From: Alphaproteobacteria bacterium HGW-Alphaproteobacteria-3
GTDB lineage: Bacteria > Pseudomonadota > Alphaproteobacteria > Parvibaculales > Parvibaculaceae
Assembly: GCA_002842875.1 (NCBI GenBank)
Contig: PHEF01000010.1
Location: 1 to 64,000 of the forward strand
Direction of reading: 5' to 3'
DNA: 64,000 nt
In this document: positions 46,423-56,707 of the stretch, piece by piece
Layout of the letters: each line of letters starts with the position of its first letter
Numbering within the stretch: the first letter of the stretch is position 1
The notes under the pieces: generated by a model
What the model was told of the DNA's origin: nothing
The model's input: the letters and a program-made list of their open reading frames with translations, nothing else
The model's database searches: none
Made by a program: the position numbers and the translations under genes

Positions 46423-48443
46423 ACCTTGTTCTCCTCGAAGGTGACGAGCACCGCCCCCGCCTCGACCTGATCGCCCACGCCAACATGAACTTCGGCGACG
46501 ACGGAATCGGCACCCGCCGCCAGCGTCTGCTCCATCTTCATCGCTTCCATGACCACGACGGCCGCCCCTTTCTTCACTTCGGCGCCAGGTTCGGCCAGAA
46601 CCTGAACAATCTTGCCAGGCATCGGCGCCTTCAGCGCACCCGTATCTGCGTCGGACGCAACATCGACATCCATCGGATCGGCAATCTCAAACTCCGTCGA
46701 CGTTCCCTCATGGATGAGGATAAATCCCGCGCCCTTGGAGACACAAGCTGCACTCAGACGAACGCCATCGACGGTCGCCGTCAGCGCGCCGTCGCCGCTC
46801 ATGGCGGCGGAAGCGAGCATATCGTCGCCCTCCTCGCGCGCACCGGCAATGCGCCAGCCCTCTCCGTCCGGCATCACGGTGAGCATGACTTCCTCGCCGG
46901 CCACGAGAAATTTCAGCCGCTCGCTGCGGTGCCCGCCGGGAACCCAGCTATCGCTCGCCGACCAGGGCGAGAAAGGTTCATCGCCCTGCCGCTGCGAAGC
47001 TTCCGACTGCGCCTTCCGGCGGAGAAGATGCGCAGCGACGCCGAGCGCAAGGACGCGCGGCTCTGCCCCGCCCTTCGGGACGAGTTGATCGAGATGCCGG
47101 TCGATGAAGCCCGTATCGATATCCCCGGCCATGAAGGCTTCATGGCCCATCGTCGCGGCGAGAAAGGCGAGATTTGTCTTTGGGCCCGCGACCTCCATGC
47201 CGGACAAAAATCCCCGGAGCGTGCGAAGCGCGATCAGCCGTGTCTCGCCATGCGCGATGATCTTTCCGATCATTGGGTCGTAGAACATGCTCACCTCATC
47301 CCCTTCGCGCACGCCCATGTCGGTACGGACATGTGACATGTTTGACGGGAGACGAAGACGCAGCAATTTGCCCGTCGAGGGAAAGAATTTCTTCGCCGGG
47401 TCTTCTGCATAGAGGCGCACTTCGACCGCGTGGCCTTTCAGCGGTACCTTGTCCTGCACGAGCGGCAGATGCTCGCCCGCCGCGACACGAAGCTGCCACT
47501 CGACGAGATCGAGACCCGTGATCGCCTCCGTCACCGGATGCTCGACCTGAAGCCGCGTGTTCATTTCCATGAACCAGAAACCGTCCGGCTTGAGCCCGTC
47601 GGACGCATCCGCAATGAACTCGACCGTGCCCGCGCCGCGATAGCCGATAGCCTTCGCAGCCGCCACCGCCGCCGCGCCCATAGCCTTCCGCATTTCAGGC
47701 GGCATACCGGGTGCCGGCGCCTCCTCGATCACTTTCTGGTGGCGGCGCTGCAACGAGCAATCGCGCTCGTAGAGCGAGACCACCTGCTCGTGACCATCGG
47801 CAAAGACCTGGATTTCGATGTGGCGCGGCCTCGCCACATATTTTTCGACGAGCACGCGTTCGTCGCCAAAGGCTGAGCCTGCCTCGCGCTGCGCGCTCTT
47901 GAGTTCCTTGGCGAAGTCGGCGTGGTCGTCCACCCGGCGCATCCCTTTGCCGCCGCCGCCCGCTACCGCCTTGATGAGCACGGGGTAGCCGATCCGCTCC
48001 GCCTGTTGGCCGAGGAATTCCGCGTCCTGGTTATCCCCGTGATAGCCGGGAACAACCGGTACACTGGCCTTCTCCATGAGCGCCTTGGCGGCGTCCTTGA
48101 GCCCCATCGCGCGGATGGCGCTTGCAGGCGGCCCGACGAAAATGAGCCCGGCCTTCTCGCAAGCTTCTGCAAAGCCCGCATTTTCGGAGAGGAAGCCATA
48201 GCCCGGATGCACAGCATCCGCACCGGCGCGCGCGCAGGCATCGAGAATGGCATCGATGCGGAGATAGCTTTCGGCAGCCGGCGCCGGCCCGATCCGGTAA
48301 GCCTCGTCCGCCTCCGAAACGTGATAGGCGTTTGCGTCGGCATCGGAATAGACGGCAATGGTCTTGAGGCCCATGCGCCGAGCCGTGCGGATGATCCGGA
48401 CCGCGATCTCGCCGCGATTGGCGATGAGAAGAGTCTTGAACAT
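46419..48443 (-). CDS. mccA: Methylcrotonyl-CoA carboxylase biotin-containing alpha subunit
   Basis: A 674-residue subunit. It has biotin carboxylase domains (FKTLLIANRGEIAVRIIRTAR; KAVAGGGGKGMRRV; FMEMNTRLQVEHPVTE), a linker, and a C-terminal biotin carrier domain with EAMKMEQTL, whose Lys carries biotin. Together with the beta subunit it carboxylates 3-methylcrotonyl-CoA in leucine/isovalerate breakdown. The assignment to MCC rather than PCC rests mainly on the neighbouring beta subunit and the isovaleryl-CoA dehydrogenase nearby. The gene is also known as liuD. Confidence 0.9.
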   Translation of the reverse strand: MFKTLLIANRGEIAVRIIRTARRMGLKTIAVYSDADANAYHVSEADEAYRIGPAPAAESYLRIDAILDACARAGADAVHPGYGFLSENAGFAEACEKAGLIFVGPPASAIRAMGLKDAAKALMEKASVPVVPGYHGDNQDAEFLGQQAERIGYPVLIKAVAGGGGKGMRRVDDHADFAKELKSAQREAGSAFGDERVLVEKYVARPRHIEIQVFADGHEQVVSLYERDCSLQRRHQKVIEEAPAPGMPPEMRKAMGAAAVAAAKAIGYRGAGTVEFIADASDGLKPDGFWFMEMNTRLQVEHPVTEAITGLDLVEWQLRVAAGEHLPLVQDKVPLKGHAVEVRLYAEDPAKKFFPSTGKLLRLRLPSNMSHVRTDMGVREGDEVSMFYDPMIGKIIAHGETRLIALRTLRGFLSGMEVAGPKTNLAFLAATMGHEAFMAGDIDTGFIDRHLDQLVPKGGAEPRVLALGVAAHLLRRKAQSEASQRQGDEPFSPWSASDSWVPGGHRSERLKFLVAGEEVMLTVMPDGEGWRIAGAREEGDDMLASAAMSGDGALTATVDGVRLSAACVSKGAGFILIHEGTSTEFEIADPMDVDVASDADTGALKAPMPGKIVQVLAEPGAEVKKGAAVVVMEAMKMEQTLAAGADSVVAEVHVGVGDQVEAGAVLVTFEENKV

Positions 48444-48454
48444 TTATCCTCTCC

Positions 48455-50047
48455 TCACATCCGGAAGACGCCAAAGGGCGTCTCCGGTATCGGCGCATTG
48501 AGGGTGGCTGAGAAAGCGAGCGCAAGAACGCGCCGCGTCTCCGAAGGAGCGACGATGCCATCGTCCCAGAGCCGCGCGGTCGCGAAATAGGGGTGCCCCT
48601 CCTCGTCATATTTCGCGCGGATCGGTGCCTTGAAAGCATCCGCTTCTTCCTGCGTCCATTTCTCCGCATCGCGATGCACCGTCGCAAGCACGCTGGCCGC
48701 CTGCTCGCCGCCCATAACGGATATCCGCGCATTGGGCCAGGTGAAGAGAAAACGGGGGCCGTAGGCGCGCCCGCACATGCCGTAATTGCCCGCGCCATAG
48801 GAACCGCCGATGATGAGCGTGACCTTCGGCACATTGGCCGACGCCACCGCCGTCACCAGCTTTGCGCCGTCCTTGGCGATGCCGCCCGTCTCATATTCGC
48901 GGCCCACCATGAAACCTGCAATGTTCTGGAGAAAGAGAAGCGGCACCTTGCGTTGACAACAAAGCTCGATGAAATGAGCGCCTTTCAGCGCCGACTCCGA
49001 GAAAAGGATGCCGTTATTCGCGATAATGCCGACCGGCAGCCCGTGGATATGTGCGAAGCCACAGACGAGCGTGGTGCCGTAGAGCTTCTTGAACTCGTCG
49101 AAGTCGGATCCGTCCACCAGCCGCGCGATAACCTCGCGCACGTCGTACTGGATCGAAAGCGAATGCGGCACAACGCCGTCGAGCTCCGCCATGTCGTAGA
49201 GCGGCTCGCGCGGTTCGGCGAGCGGAATGGCGATGGATTTTTTCCGGTTGAGCGTGCCCGCAATCTGGCGCGCAATGGCAAGCGCATGCGCATCGTCCAC
49301 GGCATAATGGTCGGTCACGCCCGACTTGCGGGAATGGACATCCGCGCCGCCGAGGTCTTCCGCCGTCACCACCTCGCCTGTCGCCGCTTTCACCAGCGGC
49401 GGCCCGCCAAGGAAAATCGTGCCCTGTTTACGCACGATCACCGTCTCGTCCGACATGGCCGGCACGTAGGCTCCGCCCGCCGTGCAGGACCCCATGACGA
49501 CGGCAACCTGCGGAATACCTTTCGCCGACATGCGCGCCTGATTGTAGAAGATGCGGCCGAAATGCTCGCGGTCGGGGAAGATGTCCGCCTGGTTAGGCAG
49601 GTTCGCGCCACCCGAATCCACCAGATAGAAACAGGGCAGATTGTTCTCGAGCGCAATTTCCTGCGCACGGAGATGTTTCTTCACCGTGACCGGATAATAG
49701 GTACCGCCCTTGATCGTCGCATCGTTGCAGACGATGACGCATTCCTGCCCCGCGATGCGCCCTATGCCCGTGATGATGCCGGCAGCGTTGATCGCCTCGC
49801 CATACATGCCATGCGCGGCCATCGGGGATAATTCGAGGAAGGGCGTTCCCGGATCGATAAGTCCGTAGACGCGGTCGCGCGGCAGCATCTTGCCGCGCGA
49901 AACATGCCGCTCGCGCGAGCGTTCGTCGCCGCCAAGCGCCGCCCTCCCCCTCTCCTCGTTGAGCGCGGCGGTGAGCCGCCCCATCGCCTCCACATTCTGC
50001 TTGAAGCGGGCATCCCGCGTGTTGACGCTTGTTTTCAGAATCGCCAC
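48455..50047 (-). CDS. mccB: Methylcrotonyl-CoA carboxylase carboxyltransferase beta subunit
   Basis: A 530-residue carboxyltransferase. MCC-beta features are [98 protein letters not shown], and the terminal PFGVFRM. The start is GTG 50047 ([11 protein letters not shown]). It lies 11 nt upstream of the alpha subunit and is divergent from a TetR gene with a palindromic site between them. Also called liuB. Confidence 0.93.
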   Translation of the reverse strand: MAILKTSVNTRDARFKQNVEAMGRLTAALNEERGRAALGGDERSRERHVSRGKMLPRDRVYGLIDPGTPFLELSPMAAHGMYGEAINAAGIITGIGRIAGQECVIVCNDATIKGGTYYPVTVKKHLRAQEIALENNLPCFYLVDSGGANLPNQADIFPDREHFGRIFYNQARMSAKGIPQVAVVMGSCTAGGAYVPAMSDETVIVRKQGTIFLGGPPLVKAATGEVVTAEDLGGADVHSRKSGVTDHYAVDDAHALAIARQIAGTLNRKKSIAIPLAEPREPLYDMAELDGVVPHSLSIQYDVREVIARLVDGSDFDEFKKLYGTTLVCGFAHIHGLPVGIIANNGILFSESALKGAHFIELCCQRKVPLLFLQNIAGFMVGREYETGGIAKDGAKLVTAVASANVPKVTLIIGGSYGAGNYGMCGRAYGPRFLFTWPNARISVMGGEQAASVLATVHRDAEKWTQEEADAFKAPIRAKYDEEGHPYFATARLWDDGIVAPSETRRVLALAFSATLNAPIPETPFGVFRM

Positions 50048-50086
50048 GGCATTCCATCCCGGACTGGATTTTTTATAAAAACGATC

Positions 50087-50098
50087 ATACGTTCGTAT
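50087..50098. promoter_or_regulatory. Candidate operator of the TetR-type regulator
   Basis: ATACG-TT-CGTAT is a perfect 12-bp inverted repeat, centred about 45 bp from the mccB start and about 55 bp from the TetR start, in the only shared promoter space. It follows a TTTTTTATAAAA stretch that could provide a -10 region. This is the expected place for an autoregulatory TetR operator. Confidence 0.5.
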
Positions 50099-50146
50099 CC
50101 TGGATCAGGCAAGGCCCGGGTCAGCCTTGAATTGAAGGATCGTCTA

Positions 50147-50737
50147 TTGAGCAGAACGGCAGGTTCCTCAGGCAAAAAGACGCTGGCCGCCATCCGCGAG
50201 GCAGGGCTCGACCTTATTCACGAGCGTGGCTTCGAAGCGGTGAGCCTGCGACAGCTCGCAGCCCGGGTCAGCCTGCAGCCCGGCTCCCTCTACAACCATA
50301 TCGAGACCAAGCAGGACCTCCTCTTCGATCTCATCCACAACCACATGGTGACGCTGCTTCAGAGCGTGGACGCCGCGCTCGATGGCATCGAGGATCCGCT
50401 GGCGCAGCTTGAGGCCTTCATCGCCTTTCACCTCACCTATCACATCGAGCGCAAGCGCGAAGTCTTCATCGGCTCGTCCGAATTGCGCAGCCTCGACCCC
50501 AAAAACCGCAAGAAGATCGTCGCCTTGCGCCGCACCTACGAAGAACGGCTCTGCGACATCCTCGAACGCGGGGCGGCGAAACGCCTGTTCAAAATTGACG
50601 ACATACCTGTCAGCGCATACGCCATCCTCGCAATGCTGACGGGCATTTGCACATGGTACGATGCAAAAGGCCGGATCGACCGGAAGACGCTCATCGACAT
50701 TCACACGCGCCTCGTACTGCAGGGCGTGCTGAAGTAA
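50147..50737 (+). CDS. TetR/AcrR-family transcriptional regulator
   Basis: A 196-residue regulator. The N-terminal HTH is LAAIREAGLDLIHERGFEAVSLRQLAARV followed by the YNHIETKQDLLFDLI recognition-helix end. The ligand-binding C-terminal domain contains QLEAFIAFHLTYHIERKREVFIGSSELRSL, which resembles acyl-CoA-responsive TetR regulators. TTG 50147 is chosen because AAGGA lies 7-8 nt upstream. From its position it probably represses the mcc genes, responding to an acyl-CoA intermediate. Confidence 0.85.
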   Translation: MSRTAGSSGKKTLAAIREAGLDLIHERGFEAVSLRQLAARVSLQPGSLYNHIETKQDLLFDLIHNHMVTLLQSVDAALDGIEDPLAQLEAFIAFHLTYHIERKREVFIGSSELRSLDPKNRKKIVALRRTYEERLCDILERGAAKRLFKIDDIPVSAYAILAMLTGICTWYDAKGRIDRKTLIDIHTRLVLQGVLK

Positions 50738-50753
50738 TCCCCGGGAGGACGCC

Positions 50754-51149
50754 ATGTCCAACGAAGCAAGAACTTTCCTCAACCGCTGGTACGAGTTTGT
50801 CGAAAACCACGACCCCGTGCGCCTCGATGCGCTGGTCGCGGAAGATGCGATGATTTCCTCGCCCGCCTTCTTCACGCCAAAGGCGTCGAAGCCCTATGTG
50901 ATAGCGATCCTGACGGCGGTGATGCAGGGTTTCGAGGATTTCACCTACACCAAGGAATGGGTCGACGGTCAGGACATCATTCTCGAGTTCACCGCATGCA
51001 TCGGCGACAAGAAACTCAAGGGCATCGACCGCATCACGGTGAACGAGGCCGGTGAGATCGCGCATATCGAAGTGCTGATCCGCCCGCTGAACGGCCTCAT
51101 CGCGCTTGCCGAACATGTCAGGGCCACGCTCGGCCAGGCTGCCGCCTGA
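50754..51149 (+). CDS. SnoaL-like / NTF2-fold protein
   Basis: A 131-residue single-domain protein starting MSNEARTFLNRWYEFVENHDPVRLDALVAEDAMISSPAFF, with a central FEDFTYTKEWVDGQDIILEFTACIGDKKLKGIDRI. The pattern fits the SnoaL-like polyketide cyclase / NTF2-like fold, a group with diverse small-molecule roles. GGGAGGA precedes the ATG. It is 16 nt after the TetR gene and probably shares its transcript. Confidence 0.78.
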   Translation: MSNEARTFLNRWYEFVENHDPVRLDALVAEDAMISSPAFFTPKASKPYVIAILTAVMQGFEDFTYTKEWVDGQDIILEFTACIGDKKLKGIDRITVNEAGEIAHIEVLIRPLNGLIALAEHVRATLGQAAA

Positions 51150-51150
51150 G

Positions 51151-52347
51151 CTAGTTCAGCCTCTCTATCGCAACCGCCGTCGCCTCGCCGCCCCCGATGC
51201 AGAGCGAGGCGACGCCGCGCTTCGTATCCGTCTGCTTCAACGCGTTGAGCAGCGTGACGAGGATGCGCGCGCCGGATGCGCCAATCGGATGACCGAGGGC
51301 GCAGGCACCGCCATAAATATTCATGTTCTCATGGCTGAGGCCGAGATCGCGGATGGCCGCCATCGCGACCACGGCAAACGCCTCGTTGACTTCCCAGAGA
51401 TCAATGTCGCTTGCCGACCAGCCGGTCTTTTCCATGAGCTTGGAGATGGCCCCGACCGGCGCGGTCGAAAACCAGGCTGGCGCCTGCGCATGCATGGTCT
51501 GGCCGCGGATGGCGGCGAGCGGCGCGAGGCCGCGACGCTCCGCTTCCGACAGTCGCATGAGGACGAGCGCCGCCGCACCATCGGAAATCGAACTCGAATT
51601 CGCCGCCGTCACGGAGCCGCCTGCCGCAAAGGCAGGCTTCAGTGTCGGAATCTTGGCGGGATCGGCCGTCAGCGGCTGCTCGTCGTTCACAACTTCGACG
51701 GCGCCCTTCCTCGTGACAACCTCGACCGGCACGATCTCGTGAGAGAAGGTGCCGTCTTCTACCGCCTTCTTCGCGCGGGCAAGCGATGTGAGCGCATAGG
51801 CGTCCTGCTGCTCACGGGTGAACTGGTAGTGCTTCGCCGTCTCCTCGGCATAGAAGCCCATCAGGCGGCCCTCGTAGGCATCTTCCAGCCCGTCGAGGAA
51901 CATGTGGTCCTTCACCTCGCCGTGCCCGAGCCTCATGCCGCCACGCGCCTTTGGCAGCAGGTAGGGCGCGTTCGTCATGCTTTCGAGACCGCCGGCAATC
52001 ACGACATCGCCGCGCCCAGCCGCCAACGCGTCCTGCGCCATCATCACGGCCTTCATGCCCGACCCGCACATCTTGTTGACGGTCGTGCAGGGCGTTCCCT
52101 CGTCGAGCCCGGCCCCAAGTGCCGCCTGTCGCGCTGGTGCCTGCCCGAGGCCGGCTGAAAGAACGCAGCCCATCAGCACCTCGTCCACCGCCGTCGGTGT
52201 GAGCCCCGCGCGCTCGACCGCCCCCTGAATGGCGATGGCGCCCAGTTCCGGCCCGGTCTTGCCCGCGAGCGCGCCCTGAAAGCCACCCATCGGCGTCCGG
52301 GCGGCACTGACGATGACGACCGGATCCTTTTCGCTGCCTTGTGCCAT
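51151..52347 (-). CDS. Acetyl-CoA C-acyltransferase (thiolase)
   Basis: A 398-residue thiolase: VIVSAARTPMGGFQGAL at the start, the acyl-accepting cysteine in NKMCGSGMKAVMMAQ, ANSSSISDGAAALVLM, the catalytic His in GGACALGHPIGASGARI, and the second Cys in SLCIGGGEATAVAIE. It is most like acetoacetyl-CoA thiolase (biosynthetic/AtoB type), which would finish leucine catabolism by cleaving acetoacetyl-CoA. Chain-length specificity is not certain. Confidence 0.93.
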   Translation of the reverse strand: MAQGSEKDPVVIVSAARTPMGGFQGALAGKTGPELGAIAIQGAVERAGLTPTAVDEVLMGCVLSAGLGQAPARQAALGAGLDEGTPCTTVNKMCGSGMKAVMMAQDALAAGRGDVVIAGGLESMTNAPYLLPKARGGMRLGHGEVKDHMFLDGLEDAYEGRLMGFYAEETAKHYQFTREQQDAYALTSLARAKKAVEDGTFSHEIVPVEVVTRKGAVEVVNDEQPLTADPAKIPTLKPAFAAGGSVTAANSSSISDGAAALVLMRLSEAERRGLAPLAAIRGQTMHAQAPAWFSTAPVGAISKLMEKTGWSASDIDLWEVNEAFAVVAMAAIRDLGLSHENMNIYGGACALGHPIGASGARILVTLLNALKQTDTKRGVASLCIGGGEATAVAIERLN

Positions 52348-52455
52348 GTGTTCGTTTCCGCGCTAGAGTTAGCCCAACCGGCCGGGATTCGTGACGAAAC
52401 CTAGCCTAGAAATACGGCGGGCCAAACAGGCCAGGCCATAGAAGGGGGAAAATCG

Positions 52456-53346
52456 GTGGAGAACTTCCTGCACGACCTGAGCTGGGTCCTGCCCTTACGC
52501 AGCGACGCGGCCACCATCGTCTTTAACGGCTTCACCTTTTTGGGATACACCCCCTTCTTCCTGATCTTCATGCCCATCGGATACTGGCTCTGGGATCGGA
52601 CCCTTTTTTCCCGCCTCGCCGTCCTGATCGCGCTGACTGCGGTGGTGAATGCCTGGCTGAAAGACTTCTGGCAGGACGCCCGCCCCGACCCCGCCTTTCA
52701 ACTCGACGCAGACCGCGTTGCGGAGTCATACGGCCTCCCCTCCGGTCACGCGCAAGTCGCGGTCGCCATGTGGCTCTGGCTGGCTTACGAAATGAAACGA
52801 CCGTGGGCATGGGCCGCAGCGCTCGTTATTGCCGCCGGCGTCTGCTTCAGCCGCCTCTATCTCGGCGTGCACGATGTCGAGGACGTGCTCGCGGGCATCC
52901 TGCTCGGCTTCTTCACGCTCGCCATCTTTGCGGTGCTGGTACATGAGCGCGTCATCGCGCGCTGGCGCAAGCTGCCGGCCTGGATGGATTTCGTGGTCAT
53001 CATCGTTGCAATCCCGGCACTCTGGCTGATCTGGCCCGAAGGCGAGGAGCCCACCGGCATTGCGGGCGTCCTGTTTTTGCTGCTCGGCTGGTTCGCAGGT
53101 GCCGCGCTCGACCGCAAGGCCGCGCCGGAAAAGCCCGCCCTCCCCGCCTGGTGGCTGCAGGTACTCATGGCCGTTGGCGGCATCGCCGGTCTCTTCGCGC
53201 TCCGGAAAGTGCTGATGCTCGGCGGCACGGCTGTGGGCCTGCCCGACACGATCACCGGCTACATTGCCATTGCGAGCATCGGTATCTACGCGACCTGGAT
53301 CGCCCCGGCGGCCTTCCGTGCGTTGAAGCTGATGAGGCAGCCCTAG
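52456..53346 (+). CDS. PAP2-family membrane phosphatase
   Basis: A 296-residue membrane protein with about eight hydrophobic segments. The three phosphatase motifs are all present: KDFWQDARPDP (motif 1), LPSGHAQV (motif 2), and SRLYLGVHDVEDVLAG (motif 3). It is likely to dephosphorylate a lipid phosphate such as phosphatidate or undecaprenyl pyrophosphate at the outer face of the inner membrane. The start is GTG 52456 after GAAGGGGGA. A four-helix C-terminal extension follows the PAP2 core. Confidence 0.88.
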   Translation: MENFLHDLSWVLPLRSDAATIVFNGFTFLGYTPFFLIFMPIGYWLWDRTLFSRLAVLIALTAVVNAWLKDFWQDARPDPAFQLDADRVAESYGLPSGHAQVAVAMWLWLAYEMKRPWAWAAALVIAAGVCFSRLYLGVHDVEDVLAGILLGFFTLAIFAVLVHERVIARWRKLPAWMDFVVIIVAIPALWLIWPEGEEPTGIAGVLFLLLGWFAGAALDRKAAPEKPALPAWWLQVLMAVGGIAGLFALRKVLMLGGTAVGLPDTITGYIAIASIGIYATWIAPAAFRALKLMRQP

Positions 53347-54422
53347 GCCATGTCGTAAGGCGGCGTCTTCTCGGCTTCTCCATCCCGGATGGAGAGCCAG
53401 GGAAGACAGCCGCTTTCCGTCAACGCGGGCTCTATCCGCGCGCGAGTTGCCTTGTCGAGCGCGGCGTAGGCCTGCTTCAGCCAGAGCAGCGTATGCGCTT
53501 GGTAGGGCCGCGCGATGGTCTTGAAACCATGCCCGCGGATTTCCGCCACCATCGGATGAAAATCCTTGCCGGCGAGATGCGCATCCACCGCCGCCTGCAG
53601 CATCGGAAGTGCCACCTCACCCGCCAGCCTCAACAGCCCCCTTGCACCGATGGAAAGCGGATCGCCGGCCGCGTTCCACTCGCCGTCGATGCCCGAGGCA
53701 TCGTCCATGAGCTGCACCCATTGGAACAGGCGCACCGCCTTTGCCTTCATCAGGCTGGACGTCGTGGGATCGACTGCATACTGACTGAGCTGACCGTAGA
53801 GACCGAAATCCGCAATGGAAGGCCGCGAGCCGAACAGAAAGAGCTGCGTCGCCATATGGGCTTCCATGGCGTCCATCAGTTCTTCATAGGTCGATTGCAG
53901 CAACGGGCGGTTTTCCGCCGTGCCCCCCAGCAATTCGCGCAGATGCTCCTGCCGGGCAAGGAAAGCCTTCGCGGCTTCGCCGAGTTCCACCTCGGGTACA
54001 GCACCAAGCCAGCCCGCCATCTGACGGCGCGGACAGAAGACACGGTCCGCCGCCTCGTTCCAGCGGTAGTCGAACATCGGCAACGGCAGCCATTCGTCCG
54101 CCGCTTCCTCAATCACACGGGCAAGAAACGCCATTCCCGGATCGGCGGGGATTACCGAGTGCTCACCCGGATGCCGCTTTTCGAGTTCGTCGATAATCGG
54201 CGTCGAATCCGAATGATACGTACCATCGGGAAACTGGATGACGGGCACTTGCCGCTTGCCAGCGCCGGCGATTTCCGTCCCCTCGCCCAGCGAACCGCTA
54301 CCGCGAAAGGCACCCAGCGGCACAATCCAGCGATGCGGCAGATGGCGATAGCGGAGGACGGCACGGACCTTATGCGAATAGGGAGAGCCGGGCCCGCCCA
54401 GCAGCCGGTAAACGTCAGACAT
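53343..54422 (-). CDS. Glutathione S-transferase-family protein
   Basis: A 359-residue protein. The N-terminal thioredoxin-like domain contains GGPGSPYSHKVRAVLRYRHLPHRW, QVPVIQFPDG (cis-Pro) and SDSTPIIDELEKRHPG, followed by a helical C-terminal domain (FLFGSRPSIADFGLYGQLSQYA). It is longer than a typical 200-230-residue GST, with an extra C-terminal region of about 100 residues. ATG 54422 overlaps the stop of the isovaleryl-CoA dehydrogenase gene (TGATG), so the two are coexpressed. Confidence 0.84.
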   Translation of the reverse strand: MSDVYRLLGGPGSPYSHKVRAVLRYRHLPHRWIVPLGAFRGSGSLGEGTEIAGAGKRQVPVIQFPDGTYHSDSTPIIDELEKRHPGEHSVIPADPGMAFLARVIEEAADEWLPLPMFDYRWNEAADRVFCPRRQMAGWLGAVPEVELGEAAKAFLARQEHLRELLGGTAENRPLLQSTYEELMDAMEAHMATQLFLFGSRPSIADFGLYGQLSQYAVDPTTSSLMKAKAVRLFQWVQLMDDASGIDGEWNAAGDPLSIGARGLLRLAGEVALPMLQAAVDAHLAGKDFHPMVAEIRGHGFKTIARPYQAHTLLWLKQAYAALDKATRARIEPALTESGCLPWLSIRDGEAEKTPPYDMA

Positions 54423-55594
54423 CACGCTGTCTCATTGAAAAGTTCACGGCCGATCAGCATGCGGCGGATTTCGCTTGTTCCCGCCCCGATCTCGTAGAGC
54501 TTGGCGTCACGCAGGAGGCGTCCCGTCGGGTAATCGTTGATATATCCGTTGCCGCCGAGCGTCTGGATCGCCTCCAGCGCCATCCATGTCGCCTTTTCCG
54601 CGGCATAGAGGATCGCGCCGGCCGCATCCTTTCGCGTCGTTTGTCCCCGGTCGCAGGCTTTCGCGACGGCATAGACATAAGCCCGGCAGGCATTCATCGT
54701 CGAATACATGTCGGCGAGCTTGCCCTGCATGAGTTGGAACGTGCCAATCGGTTCGCCGAACTGCTTGCGCTCGTGAACGTAAGGCACGACCGCGTCCATG
54801 CAGGCCTGCATGATGCCGAGCGGGCCGGCGGCAAGCACCGCGCGTTCATAGTCGAGGCCGGACATCAACACGCGCACGCCCTCGTTCACCTTGCCGAGAA
54901 CGTTATCCTCGGGGACTTCGCAATCCTCGAAAACGAGTTCGGCGGTGTTGGAGCCGCGCATGCCGAGCTTGTCGAGTTTCTGCGCGGCGTGAAAACCCTT
55001 CATGCCCTTCTCGATCAGGAAGGGTGTGATCCCCTTCGGACCGGCATTGGCATCGGTTCTCGCATAGACGATCAGCGTCTCCGCATCGGGGCCGTTGGTA
55101 ATCCACATCTTGTTGCCGGTGAGCACATAGCGGTCGCCCTGCTTCTCCGCCTTGAGCCGCATCGACACGACGTCCGAACCGGAACCGGGCTCGGACATGG
55201 CAAGCGCACCGACATGCTCGCCGGACATGAGCTTGGGCAGATATTTCCGCTTCTGTGTGTCGGTGCCCCAGCGGCGAAGCTGGTTCACGCAAAGGTTGGA
55301 ATGCGCCCCATAGGAAAGGCCGACGCTCGCCGAACCGCGGCTGATCTCTTCCATCGCAACGACATGTTCGAGGTAGCCAAGCCCCGTACCGCCATATTCT
55401 TCCTCGACCGTTATCCCCAGGAGACCGAGCTCACCGAGTTGCGGCCAGAGATCGCGCGGAAACTCGTTGCTGCGGTCGATCTCGGCGGCACGCGGCGCGA
55501 TTTTGTCCGCCGTAAAGGCACGCACCGTGTCGCGGATCATGTCGGCGGTTTCGCCGAGATCGAAATCGAGCGAGGGGTAGTCGTTCGCAAGCAT
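54422..55594 (-). CDS. ivd: Isovaleryl-CoA dehydrogenase
   Basis: A 390-residue acyl-CoA dehydrogenase: [102 protein letters not shown], and [35 protein letters not shown]. The [11 protein letters not shown] segment and the DYERAVLA glutamate region are characteristic of IVD. It makes 3-methylcrotonyl-CoA, the substrate of the mcc enzyme in this window. ATG 55594 is preceded by AAAGGGAAAG. Confidence 0.93.
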   Translation of the reverse strand: MLANDYPSLDFDLGETADMIRDTVRAFTADKIAPRAAEIDRSNEFPRDLWPQLGELGLLGITVEEEYGGTGLGYLEHVVAMEEISRGSASVGLSYGAHSNLCVNQLRRWGTDTQKRKYLPKLMSGEHVGALAMSEPGSGSDVVSMRLKAEKQGDRYVLTGNKMWITNGPDAETLIVYARTDANAGPKGITPFLIEKGMKGFHAAQKLDKLGMRGSNTAELVFEDCEVPEDNVLGKVNEGVRVLMSGLDYERAVLAAGPLGIMQACMDAVVPYVHERKQFGEPIGTFQLMQGKLADMYSTMNACRAYVYAVAKACDRGQTTRKDAAGAILYAAEKATWMALEAIQTLGGNGYINDYPTGRLLRDAKLYEIGAGTSEIRRMLIGRELFNETA

Positions 55595-55673
55595 AGGCTT
55601 TCCCTTTATTGCCGGGCGCTTATGCCACGCCCTTGACGCAGTCGTCACCGCCCCGACCGGGGCAGCCGGACAG

Positions 55674-56684
55674 TCATTCGGTGGAATAGATATCCACGAC
55701 GTCGGATTCTGTGAAAACGGTGTAGACGCCCGCCCCCGGGCTCCCGCCCACCACGACGAACTTGCCTTCCGCCGCTGCGGCGACGGCACCATGGCGCGGC
55801 GTCGGCATGGGCGCTCCCCGCTCCCAACGATTGCTTGCGAGGTCGAGGACAAAATGGTCGCCATAGGTGCGTGGCGGCACCCGCTGCTCTCCGCCCGTGA
55901 CATGAACCTTGCCGTCCAGCACGGCCGCGACATGACCCGAGCGCGGCGCGGGCAAGGCCGGCCCGCTCGTCCATTTGCCGGTGGAGGGATCGAAGATGTC
56001 GATACGCGAAATCGCCGTCCCGTCCGAAAGACCGCCGATCGCGTAGATGCGGCCATCCACGGGAACATACGCAGCGGCAATGCGCGGCGCAGGCATGGCA
56101 TCGCCCACCACGTCCCAGCTATCGGTGCCGGGATCGTAGGCCCAGACGCGCGAGGCGCCGCCGCCGCGCCCGCCCAGCGCATAGATCCGGCTGCCAACGG
56201 ATACGAGGCCGTGTCCTGCTCTGCTGGAAGGCATCCCGGCAATGCTGAGCCATGTGCCGACACGCGGATCGTAGACCCAGCCATTGGCGGTATCCCCAGG
56301 CTCAACCTTGTCGGCGACGCCGGCTGGATCGTCGGGAGCCATGAAGCCCGGCCGTTGCGGTGCGGGAGCTTCATATCCACCCGAAACGAAAAGCCTGCCA
56401 CCATGCGCCGCAATTCCGAATTGCTGCAGGCCAACCGGCAGCGCCGGAGCGGCGCGCCAGATATTCCCGCGCATGTCGTAAATCTCCGCGACCGTGCGCG
56501 GACCGGAAGTGCTATCGCCGCCGATCACATAAAGATCGCTGCCAAGCAACGCACCACCCGCGAAGGCCCGGCCTGTGGACATGGGAGCGCCGTCGCTCCA
56601 GCCGGACGCCGAGGCCCCCGCCGGGACTGCGGCAAGCAGAAAGGCGAGTGAGAAAATGCCCCGCCATTTCAAAGTTCTGAACAT
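55674..56684 (-). CDS. Secreted kelch-repeat protein
   Basis: A 336-residue protein with a signal peptide ([19 protein letters not shown]) and at least five kelch motifs of the form (A)(Y/V)DP...W...P(A)PR...A...G.IYA(I/L)GG. Examples are [39 protein letters not shown] and KVHVTGGE. This implies a beta-propeller in the periplasm or outside. No enzymatic residues are evident. GAAGGAGGT directly precedes ATG 56684. Confidence 0.86.
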   Translation of the reverse strand: MFRTLKWRGIFSLAFLLAAVPAGASASGWSDGAPMSTGRAFAGGALLGSDLYVIGGDSTSGPRTVAEIYDMRGNIWRAAPALPVGLQQFGIAAHGGRLFVSGGYEAPAPQRPGFMAPDDPAGVADKVEPGDTANGWVYDPRVGTWLSIAGMPSSRAGHGLVSVGSRIYALGGRGGGASRVWAYDPGTDSWDVVGDAMPAPRIAAAYVPVDGRIYAIGGLSDGTAISRIDIFDPSTGKWTSGPALPAPRSGHVAAVLDGKVHVTGGEQRVPPRTYGDHFVLDLASNRWERGAPMPTPRHGAVAAAAEGKFVVVGGSPGAGVYTVFTESDVVDIYSTE

Positions 56685-56707
56685 GAAACCTCCTTCTGCT
56701 CCGCCAC

